Positions 15,638 through 23,985 of a DNA stretch of 41,032 bases are shown here, in pieces. The notes below the pieces were generated by a model that did not search any database, had not been told where the DNA came from, and saw nothing but the letters and a program-made list of their open reading frames with translations. The stretch is from CAYRLZ01 sp964425275 (GTDB taxonomy: Bacteria > Hydrothermota > Tepidihabitantia > Tepidihabitantales > JBDRVQ01): positions 1-41,032 of the forward strand of contig CAYRLZ010000089.1 of the NCBI GenBank assembly GCA_964425275.1, given 5' to 3'. Each line of letters begins with the position of its first letter. The stretch's first letter is position 1. Position numbers and translations under genes: made by a program.

Positions 15638-16126
15638 ATGAAAGGAAAAGTCGCCTACTTCAAATTTGCCTTTATCCTCTATCTGCTTTTGGTCTATACC
15701 CTTGATTATCAGGAACTATTGGCTGGTCTCTTGGCTTCTTTTCTCACCGCCATTCTCTTTGGTGGTTATTTTACCTACGATGTTAAGCGCTTCCTGCAAA
15801 TTCACCGCTGGTTTTGGTTTTTAGTATATATTCCCTTCTTTGCCTGGGAGTGCTTCAAGGCGAATTTGGATGTTGCCTTTCGGGTTTTGCACCCGGAACT
15901 TCCGATAAATCCCGGGATTGTAAAGATAAAGACGACATTAAAGTCAGAAATCGCCAAGACCTTTTTAGCCAACTCAATAACTCTTACACCGGGAACGATG
16001 AGTGTGGAAATTCTTGATGATTGCCTTTATATCCATTGGATTGATGTAAAATCAGTAGACCCCAAAAAGGCAACGGAAATAATTGCCCGACCGTTTGAAG
16101 GATTTTTGCAAAGGATTTTTGAATAG
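15638..16126 (+). CDS. mnhE: Na+/H+ antiporter subunit MnhE
   Basis: A 162-residue MnhE/MbhA-family protein. Hydrophobic helices at the N-terminus are followed by a cytoplasmic domain with the family signature TFLANSITLTPGTMSVEILD and IHWIDV. The ATG follows the mnhD stop directly, with a good gggagga upstream. Confidence 0.92.
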   Translation: MKGKVAYFKFAFILYLLLVYTLDYQELLAGLLASFLTAILFGGYFTYDVKRFLQIHRWFWFLVYIPFFAWECFKANLDVAFRVLHPELPINPGIVKIKTTLKSEIAKTFLANSITLTPGTMSVEILDDCLYIHWIDVKSVDPKKATEIIARPFEGFLQRIFE

Positions 16127-16134
16127 GAGGAGAT

Positions 16135-16389
16135 ATGGAAATCCTTTTAACCCTATTATCGCTATGTGCCTTTTTCTGTCTTTATCGTGCCTTGCAAGGA
16201 CCTTCAATTTCTGACCGGGTGATTGCCGTTGATATTATGGGCGTTCTATTCACCGGTATCACCGCCCTGGTCGGCTTGAAATATAAAATTTCCTACCTCT
16301 TAGACCTCTCAATTGCCATTGCGATATTGAGTTTTATCGGCACCTTAGCCTTGGCAAAGTATTTAGAGGGAAGGAGTTTAGATGATTGA
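16135..16389 (+). CDS. mnhF: Na+/H+ antiporter subunit MnhF
   Basis: A short 84-residue, three-helix membrane protein. The family signature is GPSISDRVIAVDIMG near the end of helix 1. It has an aggagga ribosome-binding site and overlaps mnhG by 8 bp. Confidence 0.92.
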   Translation: MEILLTLLSLCAFFCLYRALQGPSISDRVIAVDIMGVLFTGITALVGLKYKISYLLDLSIAIAILSFIGTLALAKYLEGRSLDD

Positions 16390-16771
16390 GACTATCGGTT
16401 GGATTATTATCGTTATTGGTGTCCTTTTTGACCTCTTGGGTGGCTTAGGTTTAGTGCGATTACCGGATTTATACAATCGGATGCAAGCTGCCACAAAATG
16501 CGTTACCCTCGGCACCTGTGGGATTATGTTAGGGATATTTTTGATTACCGGTTTTTCGGCAATTGGTATCAAGGCATTAGTTTGTGCCCTCTTTGTCTTA
16601 TTTACGATGCCGGTGGCCGCTCATGCCCTTTCCCGTTCTTCCCTTTCCTTCGGGATAAAACTATGGAAGGGCAGTGTTGTTGATAAATTGGGCGAAGATA
16701 AAAAGGGCGAGCCACAAATAGAAAAAAGTAACGCCGATGAATGCCGAAAGACCGCCGAGGAAGCCGATTAA
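16382..16771 (+). CDS. mnhG: Na+/H+ antiporter subunit MnhG
   Basis: A 129-residue protein with three helices and the signature GLVRLPDLYNRMQAATKCVTLG. After the last helix an acidic, charged tail of about 30 residues (from LGEDKKGEP) extends into the cytoplasm, longer than is usual for MnhG. The next gene follows after 12 nt. Confidence 0.9.
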   Translation: MIETIGWIIIVIGVLFDLLGGLGLVRLPDLYNRMQAATKCVTLGTCGIMLGIFLITGFSAIGIKALVCALFVLFTMPVAAHALSRSSLSFGIKLWKGSVVDKLGEDKKGEPQIEKSNADECRKTAEEAD

Positions 16772-16783
16772 ATAAAAGAGAAG

Positions 16784-17386
16784 GTGAGAAAACCTAAGTT
16801 AAGGGAATTAGGGGAAGCCATCAAGGCGATAGTAAAGGGTCCCTACACAATAAAATTCCCAAAGGCAGAAGCAAAGGTTCCACCTAATTATCGGGGAAGA
16901 ATTGTCTTTAACATTGAGGGATGTGTTGGCTGCGGTGCCTGCGTTGAGGTCTGCCCGGCAAAAGCCCGGGCAATCTTTGATGACCGAGAGCAAAAGATAA
17001 GAAAGGTAATTCACTATCAGGAAAAGTGCATCTATTGCGGTCAATGTGTGAGATACTGTATCACCCAGGAAGGGATAAAACACACACCCGATTTTGAACT
17101 ATCAAGCCTAACCAAAGATGGCTATGAGAATTATATAGAAAAAGAATTAGTCTTATGTGAATTGTGCGGTGAGATTGTTGGCTGTAAAGACCATTTACTT
17201 TGGCTGTATAAAAAAGTTGGAGAATCGGCTTATCAAAATCCCAACCTATTTTTAACCTACCAGAGAGAGATTGGATTAGCCAAAGAGAAGGGAATTAGAC
17301 CCCTTGCCTACCGTTCCGGACATTTAAGAGTCTTGTGTCCAGATTGCCGGCGGAGGGTCTATCTTCAAGAAGTCTGGGGATATTGA
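16784..17386 (+). CDS. NuoI/HycF-like ferredoxin subunit with C-terminal Cys pairs
   Basis: A 200-residue protein. Two 4Fe-4S sites are present: C47, C50, C53, C57 and C82, C85, C88, C92; the second lacks the usual proline after its last cysteine. The C-terminal half adds CELC (125-128) and CPDC (185-188), a likely zinc or further metal site like that of HycF-type subunits. It should sit between the input module and the small subunit. The start is GTG 16784; an in-frame stop lies just upstream, so no earlier start is possible. It is the last gene of the operon, far from the other hydrogenase genes. Confidence 0.87.
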   Translation: MRKPKLRELGEAIKAIVKGPYTIKFPKAEAKVPPNYRGRIVFNIEGCVGCGACVEVCPAKARAIFDDREQKIRKVIHYQEKCIYCGQCVRYCITQEGIKHTPDFELSSLTKDGYENYIEKELVLCELCGEIVGCKDHLLWLYKKVGESAYQNPNLFLTYQREIGLAKEKGIRPLAYRSGHLRVLCPDCRRRVYLQEVWGY

Positions 17387-17501
17387 GAATATAAAACCCT
17401 GCCTAAAGAAATTTGAGGAATTGGTCTTGGAATTTTTACTTCCTTCTTCATCTCCTCTGTAAGTCTGTGGGTATATTGAATTCGTAGGATTCTCATTAAG
17501 G

Positions 17502-17526
17502 AAGTTTCCTGTGGGGAAACTTTTTT
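17502..17526 (+). terminator. Intrinsic terminator of the hydrogenase operon
   Basis: AAGTTTCC (17502-17509), a 5-nt loop and GGAAACTT (17515-17522) form an 8-bp stem that runs into a six-T tract (17521-17526). It lies 115 bp after the last operon gene. Confidence 0.7.
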
Positions 17527-17549
17527 ATCGGGTCATTTTTCCTTTAACC

Positions 17550-17840
17550 CCTTCATTATGCAGGGGTTATTGGATTTTTCTTTGATTTTAGGGTATCGCC
17601 CCCTCTATGCCTTACCCTGCCCCTTACTTAACTCCTTACTGGGTCTTTTACTTTGTCCCTTTCTCTATCCCTTCCCTAATCCCTTTCCCTGCCTCCTTAT
17701 TAGTCCCTCTCTCTTACCCTTTCTTAGCCCCTTACTCTATCCCCTCCTGATAGGCTCTATGAGAAACTCTCTAATTCTATTCCTGTGCCTTTTCCTGTGT
17801 CTTTCCCTGAATCCCCTTCTTCACGCTCGCCCTTGACGGG
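17550..17840. repeat. Degenerate C/T-rich low-complexity block
   Basis: About 290 bp consist almost only of short C/T phrases such as cccttact, ccctttccc and ctatccc, with irregular spacing of about 10-12 bp. On the other strand it is a long polypurine tract. A 92-codon frame through it translates to a Leu/Pro-only peptide and is not a gene. The block is similar in texture to 1-92. Confidence 0.6.
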
Positions 17841-18045
17841 ATGCTCACGCAGTGCTGGCGACAGCCGGTAGTCCAATATCACTAATATACGAATGACACG
17901 AATAAAACCTTGAACTTGATTCAGGGCTTTGATTATTTTTTATTATTCTTTAAGGTGAAGTAAGAGAATAAGCATTTATAGATAAACTTATAGAAATTTC
18001 CACACACATCGGTCCACTATCTTAGAACAAAGACGAACAAAATGC
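17841..18045. other. Intergenic stretch with an interspersed-repeat-like phrase
   Basis: No coding frame is evident. Near 17890 the phrase tacgaatgacacgaat resembles an intergenic phrase seen in many bacterial genomes (attcgtg, repeated). The rest is AT-rich and leads to the promoter at 18046. Confidence 0.35.
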
Positions 18046-18073
18046 TTGACATCTCTTAAATTTCGGCTATTTT
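18046..18073 (+). promoter_or_regulatory. Promoter of the surface-polysaccharide genes
   Basis: TTGACA (18046-18051), 16 bp and TATTTT (18068-18073). The start codon is at 18081, 7 nt after the -10 box. A gaggag touches the ATG directly, too close to act as a normal ribosome-binding site, so a leaderless transcript is the likely outcome. Confidence 0.55.
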
Positions 18074-18080
18074 TGAGGAG

Positions 18081-19607
18081 ATGAAAAAATTCAACCATAA
18101 GAAATCGTCTCCCTCCGAACATCATTTTTTTATCTGGCGAAAAAAATATCTACCCGAAATACTCGGCCTAATCTTATTTGCCATCCTTCTTTTATTACCA
18201 AGTTTCATTAGTTTAGAATGGCAATCCCTCTGGCAGGGGGCAAAGGTTGGTTATGGCTTGATGTTTAGGTATTTCTTAAGCGGAAACCCACCGCCCTACT
18301 TCTTAGAAGAGACCCCAAAACCATTAGTCGCATTTTTTTACTACTTCTTACCTCCCCAGTTAATTTATCTCCTATTGGTATTTTTGGCATCACTGGGCTT
18401 TGTCTATTTTGTCAAGATGACCAAACTAATAAGTTCCTCCTTTCTACCGGGTATCCTGGCTTATTTTTATTGCCTCCTGCTCTTTGAAGATGCCTATCTT
18501 AATTTGGTTGGTTGTTATTGGTTGTGGCTTTATATTCCGTTAGCCTTAATTGCCTTTTACTATTTTTTCGCAAAGGATTTTTATCAATATAGTATCTATC
18601 TCACCTTATCCGGCTTAATCCGACCCGACAGTTGGTTCTTGGCTTTAATAATTTTAATCTATGCCCGATATAAAAAATTTCCTAAAAGACCTATCTTGCT
18701 TATCCCCTTTTTGGCACCACTACTCTGGTTAGTCTTTGATGCCCGGGCATTTCGGAATCCATTTTATTCCTTCATTATCACCGCTCGTTATCCAATAATT
18801 ACTGGCCTGCCGGTGGCAAACTTTTTTCAATTTTTCCCAACGGTAATTAAAGATTTGAGCCAGATGACCGATTTTTGGTTTTTATTTTTTAGCCTCATTG
18901 GCGCATTTATTACTTTATTTCTTTATCAGAAAAAACTCAATCGGCAACGAGTGGCAGAAAGGGATAATTATCACCTCCTTTTCTTAATTGCCTTTGCGCC
19001 GTTTCTCTTTTATCTTTTACTCTCCCTCCGTGGGGGTGTGCTGGTAATGCGTCGTTTTTTCCTCCTTTCTTTAATCTTTTTCGCATTTTATGCCTTTAAT
19101 TTGCCCAATTTCTTTTTCCCAAGACCGTTTTATAAAAGAATCTTACCGCTTCTGATATTTATTTTACTCTTCTTTTTAAACTTCTCATTAGAGCGGATGA
19201 AAAGAAATTACGCAATCCTGCAAGATGGTGCAATAAAAATTAAAACGATTGAGGGCTCTTTGGAAAAAATAAATACCTTAACTGACTCTTTAAGGCAAGC
19301 CCATCGCTTACCAAAATGGCTCATTGTTCCTTATCGCCGCAAATCGGTATTTGAATTCTATCTACCGATTTATCAGAATAAGATTGAAAGTTTCCGGGAG
19401 ATTGTCGCGCTGAGAAAGGAATTAAAAGAATATGCGCCAAGTCTGGTCTATTTTTTAAGAGAAGATTTTGCTGGCTTAGAACATGCCTTTGATTTTTTGC
19501 ATACCGGAAAACCTTATCATCTGACCCAAGAGGGCATTTCCTTTACCCCACTCTTTTCTCAACCCCGGTATATTATCTACCTCTTAGATACAATAAATCA
19601 AAACTAA
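18081..19607 (+). CDS. Multispan membrane protein, possibly a lipid-linked glycosyltransferase
   Basis: A 508-residue protein with about 10-11 hydrophobic helices spread over residues 28-375 and a soluble C-terminal domain of about 130 residues. The layout (many helices, then an extracytoplasmic domain) is that of GT-C glycosyltransferases or O-antigen-type membrane enzymes. Loops contain aromatic-rich segments and RPDSW in a helix hairpin, but no decisive catalytic motif is visible. The next gene is a glycosyltransferase, which supports a role in surface polysaccharide. Function is not established. Confidence 0.6.
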   Translation: MKKFNHKKSSPSEHHFFIWRKKYLPEILGLILFAILLLLPSFISLEWQSLWQGAKVGYGLMFRYFLSGNPPPYFLEETPKPLVAFFYYFLPPQLIYLLLVFLASLGFVYFVKMTKLISSSFLPGILAYFYCLLLFEDAYLNLVGCYWLWLYIPLALIAFYYFFAKDFYQYSIYLTLSGLIRPDSWFLALIILIYARYKKFPKRPILLIPFLAPLLWLVFDARAFRNPFYSFIITARYPIITGLPVANFFQFFPTVIKDLSQMTDFWFLFFSLIGAFITLFLYQKKLNRQRVAERDNYHLLFLIAFAPFLFYLLLSLRGGVLVMRRFFLLSLIFFAFYAFNLPNFFFPRPFYKRILPLLIFILLFFLNFSLERMKRNYAILQDGAIKIKTIEGSLEKINTLTDSLRQAHRLPKWLIVPYRRKSVFEFYLPIYQNKIESFREIVALRKELKEYAPSLVYFLREDFAGLEHAFDFLHTGKPYHLTQEGISFTPLFSQPRYIIYLLDTINQN

Positions 19608-19619
19608 TATGGCTTTGTG

Positions 19620-20732
19620 ATGATACGGATTGCCTTAATTAACGACCAGCCACCATTTTCTGGGATGGGTCGGTATGCCTTCCTTTTGCATTCTTTATTA
19701 AAAAAAAATCCCAATTACCAAGTAGACCATTGGTATATCAACTATGCCAAGCGAGAGTTAGTCTTAAATGGCAAGGTATTGAGAAGATTTAAAGATTTTT
19801 CCCTCTTTGAAAATAAATTCATTTTTCTTGCCCGGCTGAAGATAAGTCTACCAAGATATGACATCTATCACTTGACCAACCAAAATCTATCTTTCCTCTG
19901 GAAAAGGATAAACATTCATCCCGCCGGTCTTTTTTGTTTAACCTGCCATGATATTGCTCCACTTTTTGGACCAATTGGTTTATGGGAAAAAACCGCCCGG
20001 AGATTTTTATACTCTGGTATTCCAAAAGTCCAGAGAATAATTGCTGATTCCCTTTCCACGAAAAGGGATTTAATGAATAAATATTGGATACCGGATAAAA
20101 AGATTAAAGTTATATACTTGGGGGTTGACCGGAATATCTTCCGACCTTATCCAAAGATTGAGGCCCGGAAGATTTTAGGTCTGCCCGAAGACAAGAAAAT
20201 TATAATCAATGTCGGGACGGAGACTTGGCGTAAAAATATCCCAACCCTCCTTGCGGCATTCGCGTCAATTCTTATTTCTCAACCCGATGCCCTTTTAATC
20301 CGGGTCGGCGAAAAGAGTAAACTATCGCAAAAGATTATCCGCTCATTAAAATTGGAATCTTCCATTGATTACCGAAGAACCGAAGACGATAATCATTTAG
20401 CGCTCTTTTATGCCAGTTCCGATTTAGCCATATTCCCTTCATTTTACGAAGGGTTTGGGCTACCGGTTCTGGAGGCGATGGCTTGTGGCGTTCCGGTCAT
20501 TGCCTCCAACTCATCATCGCTTCCCGAGTTAGTTGGGGAGGCTGGCCTTCTGGTAGCACCGGACGATGTGAAACAAATCGCCGAGGCTGCCGTTAAAGTT
20601 CTAACACTGCCGATGCTGGCTAATGAATTAAGCGGAAAATCATTAGAACGGGCAACTCATTTTTCCTGGGAAAAGACCGTGGCGGAAACGATACTGGCTT
20701 ATCAAGAACTAATTCCTAGAATTAGAAATTGA
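19620..20732 (+). CDS. Glycosyltransferase family 4 (GT-B)
   Basis: A 370-residue GT-B enzyme. Features are an N-terminal SGMGRYAFLL loop, INVGTETWRKNIPTLLAAF at the start of the donor-binding domain, and the family signature FYEGFGLPVLEAMACGVPVIAS with the E-x7-E pair, followed by PELVGEAGLLVAP. It would transfer a sugar from a nucleotide donor in building a cell-surface glycan. ATG 19620 is preferred to GTG 19617. It is 12 nt downstream of the membrane protein gene, so the two are probably one transcript. Confidence 0.9.
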   Translation: MIRIALINDQPPFSGMGRYAFLLHSLLKKNPNYQVDHWYINYAKRELVLNGKVLRRFKDFSLFENKFIFLARLKISLPRYDIYHLTNQNLSFLWKRINIHPAGLFCLTCHDIAPLFGPIGLWEKTARRFLYSGIPKVQRIIADSLSTKRDLMNKYWIPDKKIKVIYLGVDRNIFRPYPKIEARKILGLPEDKKIIINVGTETWRKNIPTLLAAFASILISQPDALLIRVGEKSKLSQKIIRSLKLESSIDYRRTEDDNHLALFYASSDLAIFPSFYEGFGLPVLEAMACGVPVIASNSSSLPELVGEAGLLVAPDDVKQIAEAAVKVLTLPMLANELSGKSLERATHFSWEKTVAETILAYQELIPRIRN

Positions 20733-20750
20733 AGCATAAGCAATGACTTA

Positions 20751-20770
20751 AAAGGACGGACCTTTATTTT
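20751..20770. terminator. Weak convergent terminator-like hairpin
   Basis: AAAGG, loop acgga and CCTTT (20751-20765) are followed by atttt. The stem is only 5 bp. It lies between two convergent genes and overlaps the stop of the minus-strand one. Confidence 0.3.
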
Positions 20771-22088
20771 GTAATAATAAATTTCTCCGTAATTCCTGTC
20801 TGTTCGGTCTGTAAAAAGCAGTAGTAGATGCCTGGACGAGCCCATTGACCACCTTTCCCCCTTCTATCCCACAAAAGGCAATTGCTGAATGAAGTTGTCT
20901 TACCGGAGAAGAGATTTTTTACTACCCGACCCGAGGCATCCAAGATTTTTATATTTATATGACAAATTTTAGGTAAGATATAACGAATTCTCACCGAACC
21001 AGAGGAAACGGTATTAATAAGAAGTGTAGGCGGAATATTTAGGATTGGTTGGACTTGCCATTCCGATATATCGCCCGAACCACGATGTAGGAGATAAGTT
21101 TCACCGAGGTAATAATTACCGCCTAAGTCTCCACCAAAGATAAAGAAGTTATCGTTAAAAAAGTCATAGACACCAGTCGGGTTTCTTCGCTCAATCGGTG
21201 TCTCGCCGGAAGGATAAAGTTGTGTCCAGGTTAGAGTTGGTATATTGAGGACATAAACATCATTAAACATTTGGTAGGAATTAAAACCGGCAAAGATATA
21301 AAATTTGTTCCTCTTTGGGTCATAACCATAAGCAAAATTTGACCGGGCACTCGTATAGAACCGGTGGGATTCAATTGAGTCCAGTGTTCGCTACCCGGGG
21401 TTAAATCTAATGCCCAAACTTCATTATACCAATAATCGCCTGCGCCCCCAAAGATAATCATCCGGTTATTGGTTCGGTCAAACATTGCGCCGCCGGCCGA
21501 GCGTCTGGCTGGCTTAGGAGGGGAAACTAACAATTTCCGCCATACCAGGCTATCTAACTTTAATTTCCAAAGGTCTTCGCCGGCTTGACCGCCTCCAATA
21601 TCGCCACCAAAAAGAATAAGGGAGTGGCGAGTGGGATGATAGATTGAATATGGGATAGTTCGGCCGGGCGGAGGGGTCCCGGTTGGCACCAACCTTTCCC
21701 ACCTTTCATTACCCAGAGTTAAATTTAGTGCCCAGACATCATTTAAGTAAACACCACCGCCATTGTCGCCGCCAAATATGAGCATCCTCTGATACTTCTG
21801 GTCATAGACCGCGGCTGGACCAGCACGTCCGGATGGGGAAGTTCCAGAAACCGAGACCGGAAGCCAAAAATAGCCATTTGGATTGTTTAAGGATATCTCC
21901 CAGACATCGTTGAAATACCGGTTGTTGAGCCGACAACTCGTTCCGCCAAAAAGGATTACTCTTTGATTAAGGCTATCAATTATCATTGAAGGATTACGGC
22001 GCGCTGTCGAATAGAGGGCTTGCCATTCCAAACCAAAGGCCGTAATAAATATTAATAAAATAAGAACCCTTGCGCTATTAAACTTCAT
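20764..22088 (-). pseudogene. Secreted kelch-repeat protein with sorting domain, frameshifted
   Basis: The gene starts at 22088 with a signal peptide (ARVLILLIFITAFGLEWQ). Repeated kelch blades follow (RVILFGGT, RMLIFGGDNGGG, LILFGGDIGGG, RMIIFGGAGDYWYNEVWALD), predicting a beta-propeller. Near 21345-21360 the frame breaks. After one missing base the other frame continues smoothly (FAYGYDPKRNKFYIFAGF) to a C-terminal FlgD/T9SS-like domain ending in GIYYCFLQTEQ and FIITK at 20764. The unbroken protein would have about 440 residues and be exported or surface-attached. A real mutation and a sequencing error are equally possible. The start has a strong aggagg and its own promoter. Confidence 0.75.
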
Positions 22089-22119
22089 AACTCCTCCTTC
22101 ATCTTTATAGTATAATTTA

Positions 22120-22147
22120 ATTATACACCCTTTCTAAAAACGGTCAA
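22120..22147 (-). promoter_or_regulatory. Promoter of the kelch-repeat gene
   Basis: On the minus strand TTGACC (22147-22142), a 16-bp spacer and TATAAT (22125-22120) precede the gene. The leader is about 25 nt and contains AGGAGGAG shortly before the ATG at 22088. Confidence 0.75.
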
Positions 22148-22282
22148 TTTCGCTTTTCATCAAAAATAATCTTCCCGAAAAAGAGTCGTTTAATCATACA
22201 TACCTGTTTAGCAAGCCTATTGGAAAAATAGGACATCTCCCTTATAAAAATATAAAAAATATGGATGAACTATATCATAAGT

Positions 22283-22310
22283 TTGACTTTCCAAAAATTC
22301 TATGTATAAT
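22283..22310 (+). promoter_or_regulatory. Promoter of the methyltransferase/flippase genes
   Basis: TTGACT (22283-22288), 16 bp and TATAAT (22305-22310). The expected start of transcription near 22317 leaves a leader of about 50 nt that contains a palindrome (22340-22351) and a ribosome-binding site aaagga before ATG 22366. Confidence 0.7.
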
Positions 22311-22339
22311 TACTATCTAATTGGGAACGAAGGTATTTG

Positions 22340-22351
22340 CCTAAATTTAGG
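22340..22351. promoter_or_regulatory. Perfect palindrome in the leader
   Basis: CCTAAATTTAGG is a perfect 12-bp palindrome between the start of transcription and the ribosome-binding site. This is a position from which a bound repressor would block elongation or initiation. Confidence 0.4.
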
Positions 22352-22365
22352 TAAAGGAATAATTG

Positions 22366-22974
22366 ATGCCTCATCCGAGATGGCAGGAAGTATATGCAAA
22401 ACCTATTACCCTGCCGGAATTTATTGACCACATCTATTCCCATCGTATATTTTTAAATGCCATCTTTACCGAAGGGGTCAAAAGACTCTTAGAAATTGGG
22501 ACAGGTAGTGGTTCAATGAGTATCTTCTTATCCCATCTTGGTTTTCAAATAACCTCCATTGATAATAATGACGAAGTTATTAAAATCGCCCAACAGAATA
22601 ATGAAATATTGCGTGGCAATTTAAAAATTATTAAAGCTGATGCCTTTAACCTGCCCTTTTCTGAAAATTCTTTTGATTTGGTATTCCACCAGGGCTTCTT
22701 TGAACATTTTTCCAATGAAGAGATTCATAACCTATTAACCGAACAACTGCGGGTTGCACCGATTGTCGTCTTCAGTGTCCCGACTTGTTATTACCTCTCA
22801 AAAAGTTTAGGCGAAAGGCTTTTAACCAAAAGAGAATGGGAGAATATTTTGACCGATTTTAAGGTCGTGGAAAGCGCCTACTATGGCCTTCCCCGTCCGG
22901 ACTCTTTTTTAAAAAGGTTCCTTATCTCCATTGGTTGGCGGAGAATCTATTACTATGCCAAGATTAAAAGGTAA
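22366..22974 (+). CDS. Class I SAM-dependent methyltransferase
   Basis: The protein has 202 residues. Motif I is LLEIGTGSGSMSIFLS, with the acidic end of strand 2 in ITSIDNNDEVIKIA, motif II at IKADAFNLPFSENSFDLVFHQG, and a Methyltransf_11-type fold. The substrate is unknown. The presence of a flippase-like and a YfhO-like gene downstream suggests a lipid or glycan precursor. ATG 22366 follows aaagga by a normal spacing; TTG 22363 is the alternative. Confidence 0.82.
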   Translation: MPHPRWQEVYAKPITLPEFIDHIYSHRIFLNAIFTEGVKRLLEIGTGSGSMSIFLSHLGFQITSIDNNDEVIKIAQQNNEILRGNLKIIKADAFNLPFSENSFDLVFHQGFFEHFSNEEIHNLLTEQLRVAPIVVFSVPTCYYLSKSLGERLLTKREWENILTDFKVVESAYYGLPRPDSFLKRFLISIGWRRIYYYAKIKR

Positions 22975-23022
22975 TCTATTTATTTCGATACTTGCCCCCG
23001 CGAGGTGCCTTTGAAAACATAA

Positions 23023-23985
23023 ATGAAGATTAACTATTCTCTTAAATCGGTTCGCCGCATCATTGGATTTTCTATCGTTTTCTTACTTTTCTTTTTTATG
23101 GCAAAAAGCCTATATCAGAATTGGAATAAGATTCCCTTTGAGAAAATCCGGTTTAACTATTACTATTTAGCCATTTCCTTCATCCCTCTTCTATTCTGTT
23201 TTCCGATTGGGGCGTTTGCCTGGAAATATATCCTTAATAACTTGGGCGAAAAAATCTTTTTTCGGCGGGCGGCCGGAATAATCGCCATTTCGCAATTAGG
23301 CAAGTATCTGCCCGGTAAAATATGGTTTGCGGTTGGAAGAATTTACCTGGCAAAAGTAGGCGGCATTTGCGGGAGTAAAACTTTAGTTAGTTTATTATTG
23401 GAAACGGGTATGCTTTTCATCTCGTCATTAATCTTATTTCTCATCTCAGCCATTGGCATTACTAACTTAGCAATACCGCATCTGCTCATTTTATCCGCCA
23501 TAATTACCATCATTGGTCTCGTGGGTCTTTACCCAACAATCTTTTCAAAAATACTTAATTTTTTCCTCTCGCTATTTCGGAGAAAAAAAATTGAAATATA
23601 TTTTCCTTACGGTCGAATTCTTTTATTACTTATTATCTATGGAATTGCCTGGCTTCTCTACGGATTGGGGTTCTATCTCTTAATCAACTCATTTTACCCG
23701 GTAGCCTTCTCCAGTCTACTATATTTAACCGCGGTCTACGCTATTTCCTGGAACATCGGTTTTATTATTTTAATCTCTCCTGCCGGGTTAGGTGTCCGAG
23801 AGGGTGTATTAAGTTCTCTCCTCCAATCACAATTTCCTCAACCCATTACCATAATTATCGCTTTTTTATCCCGAATTTGGATAACAATCGGTGAGTTGAT
23901 TTTTCTGATTATTGCGGTAAAATGGGGCATTGAGGTGAAAAGATATGGAAAAGAAGAAAAAGCCGAAGAGCGAAAAGAAGGATAA
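23023..23985 (+). CDS. UPF0104/lysylphosphatidylglycerol synthase-like membrane protein (flippase-like)
   Basis: A 320-residue protein with about eight helices. Family signatures are IAISQLGKYLPGKIWFAVGR and ISPAGLGVREGVLSSLL. The domain resembles the membrane half of lysylphosphatidylglycerol synthase and AglD-type proteins, thought to move or modify lipid-linked molecules. Only the membrane domain is present, so aminoacyl transfer is not expected. The lysine-rich tail overlaps the next gene by 41 bp. Confidence 0.82.
   Translation: MKINYSLKSVRRIIGFSIVFLLFFFMAKSLYQNWNKIPFEKIRFNYYYLAISFIPLLFCFPIGAFAWKYILNNLGEKIFFRRAAGIIAISQLGKYLPGKIWFAVGRIYLAKVGGICGSKTLVSLLLETGMLFISSLILFLISAIGITNLAIPHLLILSAIITIIGLVGLYPTIFSKILNFFLSLFRRKKIEIYFPYGRILLLLIIYGIAWLLYGLGFYLLINSFYPVAFSSLLYLTAVYAISWNIGFIILISPAGLGVREGVLSSLLQSQFPQPITIIIAFLSRIWITIGELIFLIIAVKWGIEVKRYGKEEKAEERKEG

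Noticed and set aside
17558..17836. 92-codon plus-strand frame
   Set aside because: The product is almost entirely Leu, Pro, Ser and Cys because the DNA is a C/T low-complexity block.
17550..17840. CRISPR array
   Set aside because: The phrases are short and variable and there are no repeats of constant length separated by unique spacers.
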